A DNA stretch of 7,265 nucleotides from NCBI GenBank assembly GCA_944385195.1, contig CALWWH010000080.1:1-7265 (forward strand), written 5' to 3'. Source of the DNA: an uncultured Oscillospiraceae bacterium (lineage in GTDB: Bacteria; Bacillota; Clostridia; Oscillospirales; Oscillospiraceae). This document shows positions 6,011-7,265 of this stretch, one piece after another. Each line of letters begins with the position of its first letter. Position 1 is the first letter of the stretch. The notes under the pieces were generated by a model, which did not search any database, was not told the origin of the DNA, and was given only the letters and a program-made list of their open reading frames with translations. The translations under genes and the position numbers were made by a program.

Positions 6011-6161
6011 ACCGAGGAGGCACAAAGGAGTCATTGAAAACATTGGTCACAAATATGGAACTAGAGTAGGTCGGAGAAGGCCTGATCCAAAAATATATTG
6101 GAAAAAATGCCCGCCGCCCAAATGTGTCGATATTGAGGGTTTTATCAAAGACCATCTTCAG

Positions 6162-6752
6162 ATGCCTATTGTCTATGCCTCCTTTGCGGAGGAGGACCGG
6201 GACAAGATTGGGTTTACCTCGGATGGGCGATACCCACTAAAGATATATGAAAAGAGAGCGATCGTGGAGCGGGTTTATCCAAAGGGGACCGTCGTGGTGG
6301 AGCGTTACCTACTCTATGCTGATCGAAGTGGACAGCGTCGCTTTACCCTGGCCCACGAGGCGGCCCATGTAATTTTTGAACGGATGAGTCCACTGGCACC
6401 GGGGCCGTGCTTCAATCGTTACTTCGATACGGAACGAAGGTATAACATTGTGGAGCTGCGTGACAGGCTCAGTCTTTGTGAGGCGCAGACGGACAGGCTG
6501 GCATCTATTCTATTGATGCCCCGTTTCCTCATTGAGCGGACATTGTCGGAACATACCGGCGGCAAGCCGGTGCCCGTCTATGGGGATGGCGTTCTTAGGA
6601 GTCGGGACAAGGTGCTGGTGCAAACAATGGCAAATGCCGTGGGCGTTTCCTTTTCTGCCCTGATGAACCGAATGAGGACATTGGGGCGGCTGGAGTATTT
6701 GGATATTGCAGCATATCTCGACAGCGAGATGAATTTTGGAGGTGTTGAATGA
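6162..6752 (+). CDS. ImmA/IrrE-family metallopeptidase
   Basis: The protein carries the zinc-binding HEAAH motif (H65, E66, H69 counted from ATG 6162) in FTLAHEAAHVIF, and a likely third ligand E107 in LCEAQTDRLASILLMP, the family's ExQAD...LLMP block. Relatives cut repressors: ImmA cuts ImmR of ICEBs1, and IrrE cuts DdrO in Deinococcus. ATG 6162 is probably not the real start: no ribosome site precedes it, and in-frame upstream codons (from 5997) encode family-like sequence, including RRPDPKIYWKK and CVDIEGFIKDHL. No ATG, GTG or TTG occurs in that upstream frame. AGGAGG (6015-6020) and AAAGGAG (6024-6030) suggest translation begins near 6033-6045, perhaps at ATT or after a small frameshift, giving about 235-240 residues. 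The stop overlaps the next gene by 4 bases. Confidence 0.88.
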   Translation: MPIVYASFAEEDRDKIGFTSDGRYPLKIYEKRAIVERVYPKGTVVVERYLLYADRSGQRRFTLAHEAAHVIFERMSPLAPGPCFNRYFDTERRYNIVELRDRLSLCEAQTDRLASILLMPRFLIERTLSEHTGGKPVPVYGDGVLRSRDKVLVQTMANAVGVSFSALMNRMRTLGRLEYLDIAAYLDSEMNFGGVE

Positions 6753-7036
6753 GGCAGAAGGTGCCCATACGGGAATATAAGCGAAAGCCCCTTAAACCAG
6801 AAGTGCAGACCAAACTGGAGCGATCTCATCAGGAGTGCCACGATCTGACGGAACGAGAACTGCGCTGCCCCTACTGTGGGCGGTTCCTGCTTACCCTGTT
6901 CTCAGACGCCGCCGGACACCTCACAGCACCCTGTAAGAACTGCAAAAGTCTCATCACATTCAACCTAGCCTGTTTCCGCCGCAAGGGGCGGAGGGGAATA
7001 TTCTTAGACAACTGTAAAACAGAAACAACTGAATAG
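6749..7036 (+). CDS. Com-like zinc-ribbon protein
   Basis: A 95-residue basic protein. The core at residues 38-78 has a CPYC knuckle (C40, C43), an 18-residue loop and a CKNC knuckle (C62, C65), then SLITFNLAC. The order and spacing resemble phage Mu Com, a small zinc-finger protein that binds mRNA and activates translation of mom; Com-like proteins are common in prophage and mobile DNA. The N-terminal 36 residues are rich in Lys/Arg/Glu and probably helical or disordered. ATG 6749 overlaps the peptidase stop (ATGA) and has GGAGG six bases upstream, so the two are translationally coupled. Its target is unknown; RNA or DNA binding is inferred from the ribbon and the positive charge. It is the last gene before the terminator. 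Confidence 0.78.
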   Translation: MRQKVPIREYKRKPLKPEVQTKLERSHQECHDLTERELRCPYCGRFLLTLFSDAAGHLTAPCKNCKSLITFNLACFRRKGRRGIFLDNCKTETTE

Positions 7037-7070
7037 AGAGCCTTGCGATTCATAATCGAGCAAAGCGGAG

Positions 7071-7087
7071 CAGCCGGTATCCGGCTG
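7071..7087 (+). repeat. Short hairpin CAGCCGG-TAT-CCGGCTG
   Basis: A perfect 7-base GC-rich stem with a 3-base loop, 34 bases after the zinc-ribbon gene stop and just before the main terminator. No T run follows. It may protect the mRNA 3' end or form part of the larger folded region around it. Confidence 0.55.
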
Positions 7088-7096
7088 ATAACTATC

Positions 7097-7161
7097 AAGC
7101 GCCGTATGAAGCCGGAGGGCATGGGAATACCATGCCCTCCGCCTTTCATCGGCGCTTTTTT
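7097..7161 (+). terminator. Strong intrinsic terminator of the cassette
   Basis: A long three-part stem: AAGCGCCG (7097-7104) with CGGCGCTT, ATGAA (7106-7110) with TTCAT (7145-7149), and a perfect 12-base stem CGGAGGGCATGG (7113-7124) with its complement at 7130-7141 around a GAATA loop. Six T follow (7156-7161). It ends transcripts from the left. The minus strand has no matching T run, so it should act in one direction. Confidence 0.88.
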
Positions 7162-7183
7162 GCTGCTCGGTTTTCACTTCATA

Positions 7184-7237
7184 CGGCCATGAAATAGTCC
7201 TCTCCTGTCTGCTCGGGAAAGGATTATTTTATGGCTG
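7184..7237 (+). repeat. 54-base near-perfect hairpin of unknown role
   Basis: Bases 7184-7207 pair with 7214-7237 at 23 of 24 positions, around a six-base TCTGCT loop. Four pairs are G-U wobbles on the plus strand and the single mismatch is C-A at 7202/7219. No T run follows on either strand, so it is not a standard terminator. It may be a structured RNA, the end of a transposable element, or a site folded as single-stranded DNA. Confidence 0.65.
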
Positions 7238-7265
7238 CAGACTGGCTCTGTTATATAGCGAAATA

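Noticed and set aside
1..7265. CRISPR array, tRNA, rRNA, integrase or transposase gene
   Set aside because: No regularly spaced repeats, tRNA-like cloverleaf, rRNA segment or recombinase motif was found on either strand by eye.

Overview
The window reads like chromosome of a Gram-positive, low-to-medium GC Firmicute, most likely a gut-type clostridium. The evidence is strong purine-rich ribosome binding sites (GGAGG type) in front of most genes, sigma-A-like promoters with TATAAT boxes, AT-rich intergenic DNA and protein sequences of clostridial flavour. The genus cannot be fixed from the sequence alone.

The left half (1-3705) is metabolic and regulatory. It holds a LysE/RhtB-type exporter gene (111-692, +), then a convergent aldo/keto reductase gene (740-1591, -) that is divergent from a LysR-type regulator gene (1763-2674, +). 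The divergent gap holds two sigma-A-like promoters and a perfect CAGTATTC-N7-GAATACTG palindrome, a textbook LysR operator placed to act on both genes. A 251-base gap with possible gene debris follows, then a PhzF-family isomerase gene (2926-3705, +) cut by one in-frame TGA at codon 142.

The middle (3706-5000) holds an unresolved stretch of about 330 bases, then a WYL-domain regulator gene (4037-5000, +) whose reading frame is broken at a run of six G at 4207-4212.

The right half (5001-7265) is a compact one-direction cassette. A promoter region containing three separate palindromes leads into a LexA-like self-cleaving repressor (5132-5734). It is followed by a 76-residue protein (5780-6010), an ImmA/IrrE-type zinc metallopeptidase (6162-6752, with its frame open further upstream but no normal start codon there), and a 95-residue Com-like zinc-ribbon protein overlapping the peptidase by 4 bases (6749-7036). 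A very strong intrinsic terminator closes the cassette at about 7097-7161. Beyond it lies a 54-base near-perfect hairpin (7184-7237) that is not a standard terminator.

How the parts may work together: the reductase and LysR protein look like a regulator-target pair. The right-hand cassette joins a repressor that should cut itself during DNA damage with a protease family known to cut repressors of mobile elements and DNA-damage regulons, plus two small accessory proteins. No DNA polymerase, integrase or phage structural gene is visible, so its output may lie outside the window. Three genes (PhzF, WYL, peptidase N-terminus) each carry a lesion or start problem, which means either local gene decay or sequence errors.
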